Assembly (NCBI RefSeq): GCF_900101465.1
Contig: NZ_FMZM01000001.1
Span: 186,001-250,000 of the forward strand
DNA from: Nocardioides lianchengensis
GTDB lineage: Bacteria; Actinomycetota; Actinomycetes; Propionibacteriales; Nocardioidaceae
Direction of reading: 5' to 3'
Length of the DNA: 64,000 nt
The notes below the pieces were generated by a model. That model saw nothing but the letters and a program-made list of their open reading frames with translations. It was not told the DNA's origin and did not search any database. A program made the position numbers and the translations under genes. Below are positions 56,909 to 64,000 of the stretch, in pieces. The number at the start of each line of letters is the position of its first letter. The first letter of the stretch is position 1.

Positions 56909-58392
56909 GGGGTGTGGTCCTTCCGGTGGTAGACGGTGAAGCGGCCGGGGCTGCCGACCAGCTCGTAGTGGGTCTCGACCTGCTCCTGGGCCGTGCCGGC
57001 GTCGACGCCCCAGGTGCCGATCGTGCGGCCCGCGAGGACCAGCCACGTCGGCCGCCGGGGGCCGGCGAGCAGCTCCGAGAGCCGCTCGAGGTCGGGGTCG
57101 CGGACCCGGACCGGCAGGCTCCAGAGGTCAGGGTAGGGGCTGCGCAGCCCGGACTCCTGCAGGATGTTCGCCGCGCCGAACGCGACCATGCCGGTGTCGC
57201 CCGGCCGGACCTTGTCGCTGAGGTAGTCGATGACCGGCTCCTCGGGCCGCTCGACCGGGTGCACCGCCACGACCAGGATCGCGACGACCGAGGAGAGCGC
57301 GGTGACGGCGTACGCCGTGGACAGCAGGCGGGTGCGCGGGGGCCGGCGCTGCGCGGCGGCGGCCGCGACCAGCACGATGCCGGGCACCAGCCCGGTCAGG
57401 TAGTGCAGCCAGTAGCTGCCGCCGAGATAGGCGGCCAGCAGGTCCCAGCCCAGCACGACCAGGGCGGCCCAGCGCAGGTCGCCGGGGCCGTCGACGGTGC
57501 GGAGCGGCCGCCGGGCGGTCAGGGCGAGCGCGGCGACGAGCAGCGGCGCCCCGCTGGCCACCAGGGCGCCGATCATGCCGAGCAGCCGGCGGGTGGTGGT
57601 CTCGGTGGCGGAGGAGACGATCTTGGCCGCGGCCTCGCCGCGGAAGGAGACGACCGCGTCCCACAGCGCGCCCGGGTCGGTGCCGCGGAGGGCGGCCAGC
57701 CAGACCGCCAGCGCGACGGCGGCGAGCGCGCCGGTCGCAGCGCCGGCCAGGGTGCGCGTCACCATCGCCGACTCGTCCCGCCGCGGCCGCCACTGGAGCA
57801 CCACCAGGGCGGCCAGGAGGACGAAGACGTCGACCAGGTTCTGCTTGACCATCGCCCCGCAGGCTCCGGCGACGCCGGCCAGGAGCGCCCAGCCGAACCC
57901 GCTCCGCCAGCCGGTCGCTGTCCGCGAGCGCAGCAGGGCCGCCGTACCGCCGAGCAGGAACGGCAGCCCCAGCAGCTCGCCGTTGACCGCGCCGCCGCCG
58001 AAGAGCGGGGTCGCGACCAGCGCGGCCGCGGCGCCGGCCGTGAGCAGCGGCGCTCCGCGCGAGGAGGGTACGGCGAGCCGCCCGATCAGACCCGCCAGCG
58101 CGACCGAGGCGACCACGGCCAGCACGCCGAGCACCCGCAGGGCGACCGCGCCGCCCAGGGCGTCGGCGAGCGCGAACAGGGCCACCAGCACCGGCGGCCG
58201 GTCGACCCAGTAGTCGCCGTAGAGCGAGCTGCCGGGGGCCCACTGGCCGGCCACGATGAGCATGCCGCCCTCGTCGGGGCTCAGCGTGCGGCCGGCGAAC
58301 GGCACCCAGCCCAGGCAGGCCAGCAGGGCGAGGCCGACGACGTACAGCCACGGGGACCGGAGGGTCCAGGGGCTGGTGACGCGGCGGTGCAC
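56905..58392 (-). CDS. GT-C type membrane glycosyltransferase (family 39-like)
   Basis: 495 residues, about ten helices and a soluble C-terminal tail. The acidic loop motif is GRTLSPDEGGMLIVAG, followed by WVDRPPVLVALF. AVNGELLGLPFL, VKQNLVDVF and LRSPYPDLWSLP match the paralog at 14037-15554. The start follows AGGGGAA. It overlaps the PAP2 gene by GTGA, and VanZ follows 4 bp after that, giving a three-gene envelope operon. The sugar and acceptor are unknown. Confidence 0.78.
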   Translation of the reverse strand: MHRRVTSPWTLRSPWLYVVGLALLACLGWVPFAGRTLSPDEGGMLIVAGQWAPGSSLYGDYWVDRPPVLVALFALADALGGAVALRVLGVLAVVASVALAGLIGRLAVPSSRGAPLLTAGAAAALVATPLFGGGAVNGELLGLPFLLGGTAALLRSRTATGWRSGFGWALLAGVAGACGAMVKQNLVDVFVLLAALVVLQWRPRRDESAMVTRTLAGAATGALAAVALAVWLAALRGTDPGALWDAVVSFRGEAAAKIVSSATETTTRRLLGMIGALVASGAPLLVAALALTARRPLRTVDGPGDLRWAALVVLGWDLLAAYLGGSYWLHYLTGLVPGIVLVAAAAAQRRPPRTRLLSTAYAVTALSSVVAILVVAVHPVERPEEPVIDYLSDKVRPGDTGMVAFGAANILQESGLRSPYPDLWSLPVRVRDPDLERLSELLAGPRRPTWLVLAGRTIGTWGVDAGTAQEQVETHYELVGSPGRFTVYHRKDHTP

Positions 58393-58476
58393 GGATTCCC
58401 CTCACAGGCGGTTGACAGGCGACAACTCTAGGGTGAGGAGTTCTCTCAGGTCGCGCCAGATACCTGGGTCGGTGTC

Positions 58477-59265
58477 TCAGTCGACGTTGGTCGGCTGGTG
58501 GATCGCGTGCCGCACCCGGTCGCAGAGGGCGACGTACTCGGGCAGGGCGCGGATCTCGTCGGCCGGCACCCGGGCCCCGTGCTCGCCGAAGACAGCGGGC
58601 TCGTCGAACACGATCCGGCCCGGGCGCGGGCTCATCACCAGGACCCGCGAGCCGAGGAAGACCGCCTCGTCGACGCTGTGGGTGATGAACAGGATGGTCC
58701 GACCGGTGGCCCGCCAGATCTCCAGCAGCTCCTCCTGCAGCCGCTCCCGGGTGAGCGCGTCCAGTGCCCCGAACGGCTCGTCCATCAGCACGATGCCGGG
58801 CTCGTTCGCCAGCACCCGGGCGATCTGGCAGCGCTGCTGCATGCCGCCGGAGAGCTCGTACGGCCGGTGCTGCGCGAAGTCCTGCAGGCCCACCAGGCGC
58901 AGGTAGCGGTCGGCCAGCTCGGCCCGCTCCGCCTTCGCCACGCCCCGCAGCCGCGGTCCGAGCTCGACGTTGCCGCGCACGGTCAGCCAGGGGAAGAGGG
59001 TGGGCTGCTGGAAGACGACCCCGCGCTCCTCGGCGGGGCCGCGGACCGGCTCGCCCCCGACCGTGACCGAGCCGGTCGCGGGCGGGAGGAAGCCGGCGAC
59101 CAGCCGCAGCAGGGTGGTCTTGCCGCACCCCGAGGGCCCGGCGAGCGTGACCAGCTCGCCGGGCTCCAGGGTGAGGTCGATCCGGTCGAGCGCGGGCACG
59201 GGCGTGCCACCGACGTCGAAGTGGTGCTCGACGCCCTCGAACGCGATGGCCCGCCCGTGGCTCAT
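58477..59265 (-). CDS. Taurine/sulfonate/nitrate-type ABC transporter ATP-binding protein
   Basis: 262 residues. Walker A GPSGCGKTT, Q-loop VFQQPTLFPW, signature LSGGMQQRCQ, Walker B IVLMDEPFGALD and switch FITHSVDEA are all intact. The style is that of SsuB/TauB. The ATG overlaps the binding-protein stop by 4 bases (ATGA). It is the last gene of the permease, binding protein, ATPase operon. Confidence 0.92.
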   Translation of the reverse strand: MSHGRAIAFEGVEHHFDVGGTPVPALDRIDLTLEPGELVTLAGPSGCGKTTLLRLVAGFLPPATGSVTVGGEPVRGPAEERGVVFQQPTLFPWLTVRGNVELGPRLRGVAKAERAELADRYLRLVGLQDFAQHRPYELSGGMQQRCQIARVLANEPGIVLMDEPFGALDALTRERLQEELLEIWRATGRTILFITHSVDEAVFLGSRVLVMSPRPGRIVFDEPAVFGEHGARVPADEIRALPEYVALCDRVRHAIHQPTNVD

Positions 59266-60347
59266 TCGGCGGCCCGGGTGGCGGGGCCGGCGTCGACGTG
59301 CTCGGCGTACTGCGCGGCGTCGCCGACGGCCTCGATCTCGCCCTGCTCGAGCAGGAACTGGGCGGTGGTGAGCAGGTCGTCGGCGAACTTGCCGCCGAGG
59401 AAGTCCGGTCCGGCCTGCTCGGCCGCCCCGTGGAACTCCAGCCCGGCGAACTGCGCCTCGGCCGCGGCCGGGTCGATGCCCAGCACCACGGCGACCGACT
59501 CCGCGGCCTCGGCCGGGGAGTCCTGGATCAGCTGGACGGCCCAGTCCTGCGCCTTCGCCCAGGTGGTGAGGAAGTCCTCGTTCTCAGCGGCGAAGGCGCG
59601 GTCAACCGTCCCGACGTCGAAGGTGGGACGGCCCGCGGCGGCGGTGTCGGAGCTGGAGATCAGCCGGGTGCCGCCCTCCTCGAGGAGCTGGCTCTGCACC
59701 GGGTCCCAGACCCAGGCGGCGTCGATCTCGTCGCCGAGCCAGGCCGCCGGCATCTTGTCGGGGTCGAGGTTGATGACCGTGACGTCCTTCGCCGGGTCCA
59801 GCCCGGCGTCGGCCAGGGCCTGGAGCAGCGAGTAGTGCGCGGTGCTGCTGAACGGGGTGGCGATGGTGCCGCCCTTCAGGCCGGCGAGGTCGGTGACCGC
59901 GGCGTCCTTGACGATCAGGGACTCGGCGTCGCCGATCACGTCGTGGATCCAGATCGTCGCGATGTCGACGTCGCGCACCACGGGCTCGGAGGAGGACCGG
60001 GCCGCCGGTGCCGAGCCCATCAGGCCGAGGTCGACCTCGCCCGCGCCGTAGTAGGTGATGACGTCGCCGCCGGAGGCCGCCTGTACCCAGGTGATCTTCG
60101 CGTTCGGGAGGCAGGCCTCGAGGACGCCGCGGTCCTTGACGACCGCGTCGCCGTTCGGGATGGCCTGCCAGGCGATCCGGGCGGTCGTGGTGACCGACTC
60201 GTCCGGGGTCCAGGGGCAGTCGGTCTCGGCCGCCTTGCTCTCGGCGTCGGAGGCCTTCCGCTCGTCGGCCGACTCGACGCAGCCGCTGAGGGTCAGCGCG
60301 AGTGCGGCGGTCGCGAGCATGGCCGCGCCGGTGGTCCTTCGGGTCAT
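59262..60347 (-). CDS. Taurine/sulfonate-type ABC transporter substrate-binding lipoprotein
   Basis: 361 residues. Lipobox TLSGC with Cys23, then a charged linker. The two-lobed binding fold shows as ARIAWQAIPNGDAVVKDRG, YYGAGEVDLGLMGSAPAARS and GGTIATPFSSTAHYSLLQAL, close to the TauA group. AAGGAGAA precedes the ATG. No dioxygenase or monooxygenase for sulfonates is nearby, so the true substrate is open. Confidence 0.88.
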   Translation of the reverse strand: MTRRTTGAAMLATAALALTLSGCVESADERKASDAESKAAETDCPWTPDESVTTTARIAWQAIPNGDAVVKDRGVLEACLPNAKITWVQAASGGDVITYYGAGEVDLGLMGSAPAARSSSEPVVRDVDIATIWIHDVIGDAESLIVKDAAVTDLAGLKGGTIATPFSSTAHYSLLQALADAGLDPAKDVTVINLDPDKMPAAWLGDEIDAAWVWDPVQSQLLEEGGTRLISSSDTAAAGRPTFDVGTVDRAFAAENEDFLTTWAKAQDWAVQLIQDSPAEAAESVAVVLGIDPAAAEAQFAGLEFHGAAEQAGPDFLGGKFADDLLTTAQFLLEQGEIEAVGDAAQYAEHVDAGPATRAAE

Positions 60348-60381
60348 GTGGGTTCTCCTTCGTACGCCGTGGCGGCGTGGT

Positions 60382-61224
60382 TCACGCCTTGCCCCGCCAG
60401 GGGACAAGGACCTTCTCCAGGAACTTCAGGCCGAGATCGAGGGCGATCGCCGCGAGGCCGATCACGAGGATGCAGGCGACGACGAGGTCGGAGTTCAGCT
60501 TCTGGCCCGACAGATAGGCCAGCGCGCCGATGCCGGGGATCCCGTTGGCGATCTCGGCCGCCACGACGGTGGTCCACGCGAAGCCCACGGCGACCCGGAC
60601 GCCGGTGAGGATCTCGGGCAGGGTCGCCGGGATCATCACCGCCGTCAGCGTCTGGCGGCGCGACGCCCCGAGCGAGAGCACCGCGTTGACCATGTCCTCG
60701 CGCACGCCACGCACGCCGGAGATCGTGGCCATCGCGATCGGCGGGAAGGCGGCCAGGAAGAGCAGCCAGACCTTCGAGGTGTCGCCGATCCCGAACCAGA
60801 CGATGAGCAGGCCGATGTAGGCGAGCGGCGGGAGCGCGCGCAGGAAGCTCAGGTAGGGCTCCAGGACGACGCCGAGCCAGGTGGTGGCCATGACCAGGCC
60901 GACGGGGATCCCGACCACGACGGCCGCCCCGACGCCAAGGCCGATCCGCTGCAGGCTGGCGAGCAGGTGCTCCCACAGGTAGTAGTTCTGCTCGCCGCGG
61001 ACGATCCGGTCGGACCCCGGGCTCAGCGGGTGGTCGGTGTTGGCCCGGACGAACGCGTCCCAGACGTCGCCGGGCGGCGGCAGGAACAGCGGTCGCACCA
61101 GCCCCAGCCGGGTGACCAGCCACCACAGGGCGACCAGGGCCACCAGGGTCCCGACGTGCAGCGGGATCCGGCGCAGGCGCTGCCGTCGTACGGCGCGGGC
61201 GCGCACGGTCGTGGGGGAGGCCAT
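60382..61224 (-). CDS. Taurine/sulfonate-type ABC transporter permease
   Basis: 280 residues, six helices, with the EAA-type loop NAVLSLGASRRQTLTAVMIP that contacts the ATPase. LWWLVTRLGLVRPLFLPPPG is the usual N-terminal beginning. The ATG at 61224 is preferred over an in-frame TTG at 61236, which touches the TATGAT -10 box. It is the first gene of its operon. Confidence 0.9.
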   Translation of the reverse strand: MASPTTVRARAVRRQRLRRIPLHVGTLVALVALWWLVTRLGLVRPLFLPPPGDVWDAFVRANTDHPLSPGSDRIVRGEQNYYLWEHLLASLQRIGLGVGAAVVVGIPVGLVMATTWLGVVLEPYLSFLRALPPLAYIGLLIVWFGIGDTSKVWLLFLAAFPPIAMATISGVRGVREDMVNAVLSLGASRRQTLTAVMIPATLPEILTGVRVAVGFAWTTVVAAEIANGIPGIGALAYLSGQKLNSDLVVACILVIGLAAIALDLGLKFLEKVLVPWRGKA

Positions 61225-61236
61225 GCGGCCGATCAA

Positions 61237-61242
61237 ATCATA
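61237..61242 (-). promoter_or_regulatory. -10 box of the ABC transporter operon
   Basis: TATGAT on the reverse strand, 12 nt before the ATG at 61224. Nearby GATCA and TGATC repeats (61231-61253) could be an operator. Confidence 0.55.
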
Positions 61243-61294
61243 GTGATCTGATCGTCTTTATCGGCGAGGTGTATTTCGAGACGATCGGTCTAGT

Positions 61295-61348
61295 CCCGCT
61301 CGCGACCGCGGCCGCCCCTCGCGAGGGGCGGCCGCGGTCGCGAGCGGG
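61295..61348. repeat. 54-bp perfect palindrome
   Basis: Every base from 61295 to 61348 pairs with its mirror position (left half starts CCCGCTCGCGACCGCGG, centre GC). It lies 10 nt after the end of the acyl-CoA dehydrogenase gene (read on the reverse strand) and before the ABC operon promoter. With no loop it could extrude as a cruciform or serve as a terminator. Confidence 0.85.
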
Positions 61349-61358
61349 TCGAGACTCC

Positions 61359-62507
61359 TCAGATCCCCAGGCTCCGCCCGATGATCTCCTTCTGGATCTC
61401 GGTCGTGCCCCCGTAGATCGTCTGGATCCGGCTGTCGACGTACGCCTGGGCGATGGGGTACTCGTTCATGTAGCCGTAGCCCCCGTGCAGCTGCACGCCC
61501 TGGTCGGCGAACTTCTTCTGCAGCTCGGTGGTCCAGTACTTCGCCATCGAGGCCAGCGCGGTGTCGACCTTGCCCTCGTTCAGCTTCATCACGCAGTCGT
61601 TGACGAACAGTCGCGCGATGTGGGCCTCGGTGGCCATCTCGGCCAGCAGGAACCGGTTGTGCTGGAACTTGCCGATCGGCTTGCCGAACGCCTCGCGCTC
61701 CTTCGCGTAGGCGAGGCAGAGGTCGAGGATGTGCTCGATCGCGGCGATGGCGATGGCGGCGATCGAGACCCGCTCCTGGGGCAGGTTGACCATCAGTGAG
61801 ATGAAGCCGGAGCCCTCCTCGCCGAGCAGGTTCTCCTTCGGGACGACGACGTTGTCGAAGAACAGCTCGGAGGTGTCCTGGGCCTTCAGCCCCATCTTGT
61901 CGAGGTTGCGCCCGCGCTCGAAGCCCTCCATGCCGCGCTCGACGACCAGGAGGCTGATGCCCTGGTGGCCGGCGTCGGGGTTGGTGCGCGCGACCACGAT
62001 GACGACGTCGGAGAGGATGCCGTTGCTGATGAACGTCTTGGAGCCGTTCAGGACGTAGTGGTCGCCCTTGTCGACGGCCGTGGTCTTGATGCCCTGGAGG
62101 TCCGAGCCGGCGCCCGGCTCGGTCATCGCGATGGCCGAGATCAGCTCGCCGCTGACCAGGCCCGGGAGCCAGCGCTGCTTCTGCTCCTCGGTCCCCAGCT
62201 GGCTGATGTAGGGGACGATGATGTCGGTGTGGACGGGGAAGCCCAGTCCGCTGGCGCCGACGCGCGAGATCTCCTCGGCGACGACCATGTTGTAGCGGAA
62301 GTCCTGGATCCCCGGGCCGCCGTACTCCTCCTCGACGTCGAAGCAGAGCAGCCCCTGCTCGCCGGCCTTGGTCCAGACGGCGCGGTCGACCTGGCCGTCC
62401 TTCGCCCACTGCTCGTGGTGAGGCACGACCTCGCGCTCGAGGAAGGCGCGGACGGTGCCGCGGAAGTCCTCGTGCTCCTGCTCGTAGACGGACGGGCGCT
62501 CGGGCAT
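61359..62507 (-). CDS. Acyl-CoA dehydrogenase family protein
   Basis: 382 residues, normal length. It makes the trans-2-enoyl-CoA using FAD. Recognised parts are AITEPGAGSDL-type AIAMTEPGAGSDLQGI, the FAD region LPQERVSIAAIAIAAIEHIL and the end QLHGGYGYMNEYPIAQAYVD with RIQTIYGGTTEIQKEIIGR. The chain length of the substrate is unknown. AAGGAG precedes the ATG. It is divergent from a MerR regulator across a 79-bp gap with a 19-bp palindrome. Confidence 0.93.
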   Translation of the reverse strand: MPERPSVYEQEHEDFRGTVRAFLEREVVPHHEQWAKDGQVDRAVWTKAGEQGLLCFDVEEEYGGPGIQDFRYNMVVAEEISRVGASGLGFPVHTDIIVPYISQLGTEEQKQRWLPGLVSGELISAIAMTEPGAGSDLQGIKTTAVDKGDHYVLNGSKTFISNGILSDVVIVVARTNPDAGHQGISLLVVERGMEGFERGRNLDKMGLKAQDTSELFFDNVVVPKENLLGEEGSGFISLMVNLPQERVSIAAIAIAAIEHILDLCLAYAKEREAFGKPIGKFQHNRFLLAEMATEAHIARLFVNDCVMKLNEGKVDTALASMAKYWTTELQKKFADQGVQLHGGYGYMNEYPIAQAYVDSRIQTIYGGTTEIQKEIIGRSLGI

Positions 62508-62543
62508 GGGGGTCTCCTTCGGTGCGGACGTGACGGTCTTACT

Positions 62544-62562
62544 GTGACAGCCATACTGTCAC
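62544..62562. promoter_or_regulatory. Candidate MerR operator
   Basis: GTGACAG-CCATA-CTGTCAC, perfect 7-bp arms and 19 bp in all, between the divergent acyl-CoA dehydrogenase and merR genes. Confidence 0.65.
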
Positions 62563-62573
62563 GGTTCAACCGT

Positions 62574-62579
62574 TAGGGT
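62574..62579 (+). promoter_or_regulatory. Leaderless -10 box of the MerR gene
   Basis: TAGGGT, 7 nt, then the GTG start at 62587. Confidence 0.5.
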
Positions 62580-62586
62580 TCGTTTC

Positions 62587-63294
62587 GTGACCACCTCGCC
62601 GACCGGGCTGCTGACCGTCGACGAGCTGGCCGCCGCGGCCGGCATGACCGTGCGCACGACGCGCTACTACGCCTCGCTCGGCCTGCTGCCGCCGCCCGAG
62701 CGGCGCGGTCGGATCGCCTACTACGGTCCGCTGCACGAGGCCTACCTCGAGCTGGTCCGGGCGCTGCAGGACCACGGCTTCACCCTCCAGGCCGTCGAGC
62801 GGTACGTCGCGTCGCTGCCCGCGGGCGCCACGGTGGAGGATCTCGCGCTGCAGCGCGCGATGCTGACGTCCTGGACGTCCGAGCCGCCGCGCGAGGTCAC
62901 CCGGGCCGGCCTGGAGGAGGAGGCGGGCCGCCGCCTGTCCGCCACTGACCTCGACCTGCTGGTCCGCCTCGGTGCCCTGGAGCGTCAGGGCCGCGGCTAT
63001 CGCGCGCTGCCCAACCTGCGGATCGGGCTGGACCTGCTCGAGCTCGACATCGCGCCCGAGGGCGTGGCCGCCGCGGGGGAGGCGATCGCCCGCCACATGG
63101 ACGCGCTCGCCGAGGAGCTCACCCAGATCCTCCGGGCGGAGGTGCTCGCGCCGTACCGCGAGGGGCACACGCCGGAGGAGGCCGCCCGGCTGGAGCAGAC
63201 CCTGCCGCGGCTGCGGCAGCTGACGCTGGAGGCGCTCGTCGCCCGGTTCCAGGGCGCCGCCAACGCGGTCATCACGAGGTCGCTGGCTCGATGA
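62587..63294 (+). CDS. MerR family transcriptional regulator
   Basis: 235 residues. The N-terminal MerR domain is LLTVDELAAAAGMTVRTTRYYASLGLLPPP, with the wing in RRGRIAYYGPLHE. The C-terminal about 150 residues are helical and lack the cysteine patterns of metal sensors, so it likely responds to an organic or acyl-CoA ligand. It probably controls the divergent acyl-CoA dehydrogenase and itself through the 19-bp palindrome. The last 23 bases overlap the converging SGNH gene. Confidence 0.9.
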   Translation: MTTSPTGLLTVDELAAAAGMTVRTTRYYASLGLLPPPERRGRIAYYGPLHEAYLELVRALQDHGFTLQAVERYVASLPAGATVEDLALQRAMLTSWTSEPPREVTRAGLEEEAGRRLSATDLDLLVRLGALERQGRGYRALPNLRIGLDLLELDIAPEGVAAAGEAIARHMDALAEELTQILRAEVLAPYREGHTPEEAARLEQTLPRLRQLTLEALVARFQGAANAVITRSLAR

Positions 63295-64000
63295 CCGACG
63301 TCGGGATCTCGATCCCGATCCGCTCCGCCAGGGGTACGGCGAGCTCGGCGGCGTAGACGGTCGAGATGTGGTGCTTGTCGCGCATGGTGATGACGTCGCC
63401 GACGACGGCGGGGCAGCGGTCGTCGGCGCAGAACCAGTCGTCGATCGGGACGAAGCGCGCGGAGGTGCCGCGGGTCGCCTCCCGCATCGCCTCCGTCATC
63501 ATCAGGCTGCGCTCGGCGGGCCGCTCGAGGCAGTCGTCGAGCGTGGCGCCGCGGGCGCCGAGGCAGCTGCCGGCCAGGGTCTGGCGCCGGGGCACGTCGC
63601 CGAGCACGACGACCTCGCCGGCGAGGGGGGTGAGCTCGTCGATCGTCTCGCGGTAGCTCTCGAGCACCGTGTCCCGGGCGGTGAGGTCGTCGGTGCGGAC
63701 CTCGCCGTCGATCGAGAATCCCGGGGGCGCCGACCCGGACAGCACGACCAGGTCGGGGCGGAGGTCGGCGACCTGCTCGCGAGCCCAGTCAGCGAAGTCG
63801 GCGCACTGCTCCCAGTCACCGCTGAGGTCGCGGGCGGCGACGTCCCGCAGGCTCGGGTTGCAGCCCGACTTGACCAGGTAGTAGGTCGTGAAGCCCATCT
63901 CCTCGAAGGCCGGGATCCAGTGCCGTCCGTGGGAGTCGCCCAGCACGACCAGGGTCCGGTCGGCGTCGGGGTCCCCGCGCTGGCACCGCTCGAACGGGGT
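63272..64000 (-). CDS. SGNH-domain protein, C-terminal part (probable acyltransferase, runs off the window)
   Basis: The last 242 residues of a longer reverse-strand protein. The SGNH hydrolase block I is VVLGDSHGRHW, later blocks are VVLSGSAPPG and the His in MRDKHHISTVYA. Conserved cysteine pairs (SGCNPS, WEQCADF, DWFCADDRCPA) agree with an exported domain. This kind of SGNH domain usually ends membrane O-acyltransferases that acetylate wall sugars; the membrane half would lie beyond the window edge. Confidence 0.85.
   Translation of the reverse strand, partial: TPFERCQRGDPDADRTLVVLGDSHGRHWIPAFEEMGFTTYYLVKSGCNPSLRDVAARDLSGDWEQCADFADWAREQVADLRPDLVVLSGSAPPGFSIDGEVRTDDLTARDTVLESYRETIDELTPLAGEVVVLGDVPRRQTLAGSCLGARGATLDDCLERPAERSLMMTEAMREATRGTSARFVPIDDWFCADDRCPAVVGDVITMRDKHHISTVYAAELAVPLAERIGIEIPTSVIEPATS

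Noticed and set aside
61225-61236. TTG start at 61236 for the ABC permease
   Set aside because: It directly touches the TATGAT -10 box, so it would not be in the transcript.

Overview
The window is a 64 kb piece of core chromosome from a high-GC Gram-positive actinobacterium, most likely a Nocardioides-type member of the Propionibacteriales. The evidence is very high GC at third codon positions, many GTG starts and GTGA/ATGA gene overlaps. Mycothiol (mscR) and coenzyme F420 (fbiC) enzymes, paired CIRCE sites before groES, a His-tailed GroEL1 and likely leaderless promoters (TANNNT 6-7 nt before the start codon) point the same way. No insertion sequence, prophage, CRISPR array, rRNA or tRNA gene was seen, and no gene-free gap exceeds 300 bases.

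Layout. 1-5000 (minus): the start of an MMPL transporter, then two SigE-family sigma factors, each translationally coupled to a membrane-anchored predicted propeller protein, plus a lipoprotein copy of one propeller. 5034-9847: mycothiol-dependent formaldehyde detoxification, a membrane protein, a THUMP-like methyltransferase and a lipoprotein. 9860-12024: CIRCE-controlled groES-groEL1. 12112-20602: a third sigma/propeller pair, a GT-C membrane glycosyltransferase, an ACT-GNAT protein, a lipoprotein, a GH15 glycosidase and zwf. 20682-25514: guaB, an AAA ATPase and guaB3. 25640-29145: a secreted metzincin-type protease, a nitrilase-family hydrolase and a TetR regulator. 29240-39868: a phosphotransferase-like protein, an unknown gene, two aldehyde dehydrogenases, a ChoD-like GMC oxidoreductase, guaA, an F420-type LLM oxidoreductase and a VOC protein; two promoters here carry KstR-like palindromes. 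39922-40551: a 47-residue membrane protein and an acidic DUF5709-like protein. 40655-48945: two convergent xylose operons (xylB-xylA-ROK and xylF-G-H-ROK). 49129-58392: a MscS channel, MMPL-fbiC, a PPOX protein with DevR-like boxes, and a VanZ/PAP2/GT-C envelope operon. 58477-64000: a taurine/sulfonate-type ABC importer, an acyl-CoA dehydrogenase opposite a MerR regulator, and the end of an SGNH-domain protein.

How it fits together. groES-groEL1, guaB, guaB3, the choD-like gene and guaA lie in the same neighbourhood as in mycobacteria, so this looks like a conserved backbone into which sigma, xylose and envelope genes were placed. The least explained elements are the sigma/propeller modules with a detached lipoprotein propeller, the KstR-like sites next to unknown genes, and a set of unusually long, near-perfect palindromes at gene ends.
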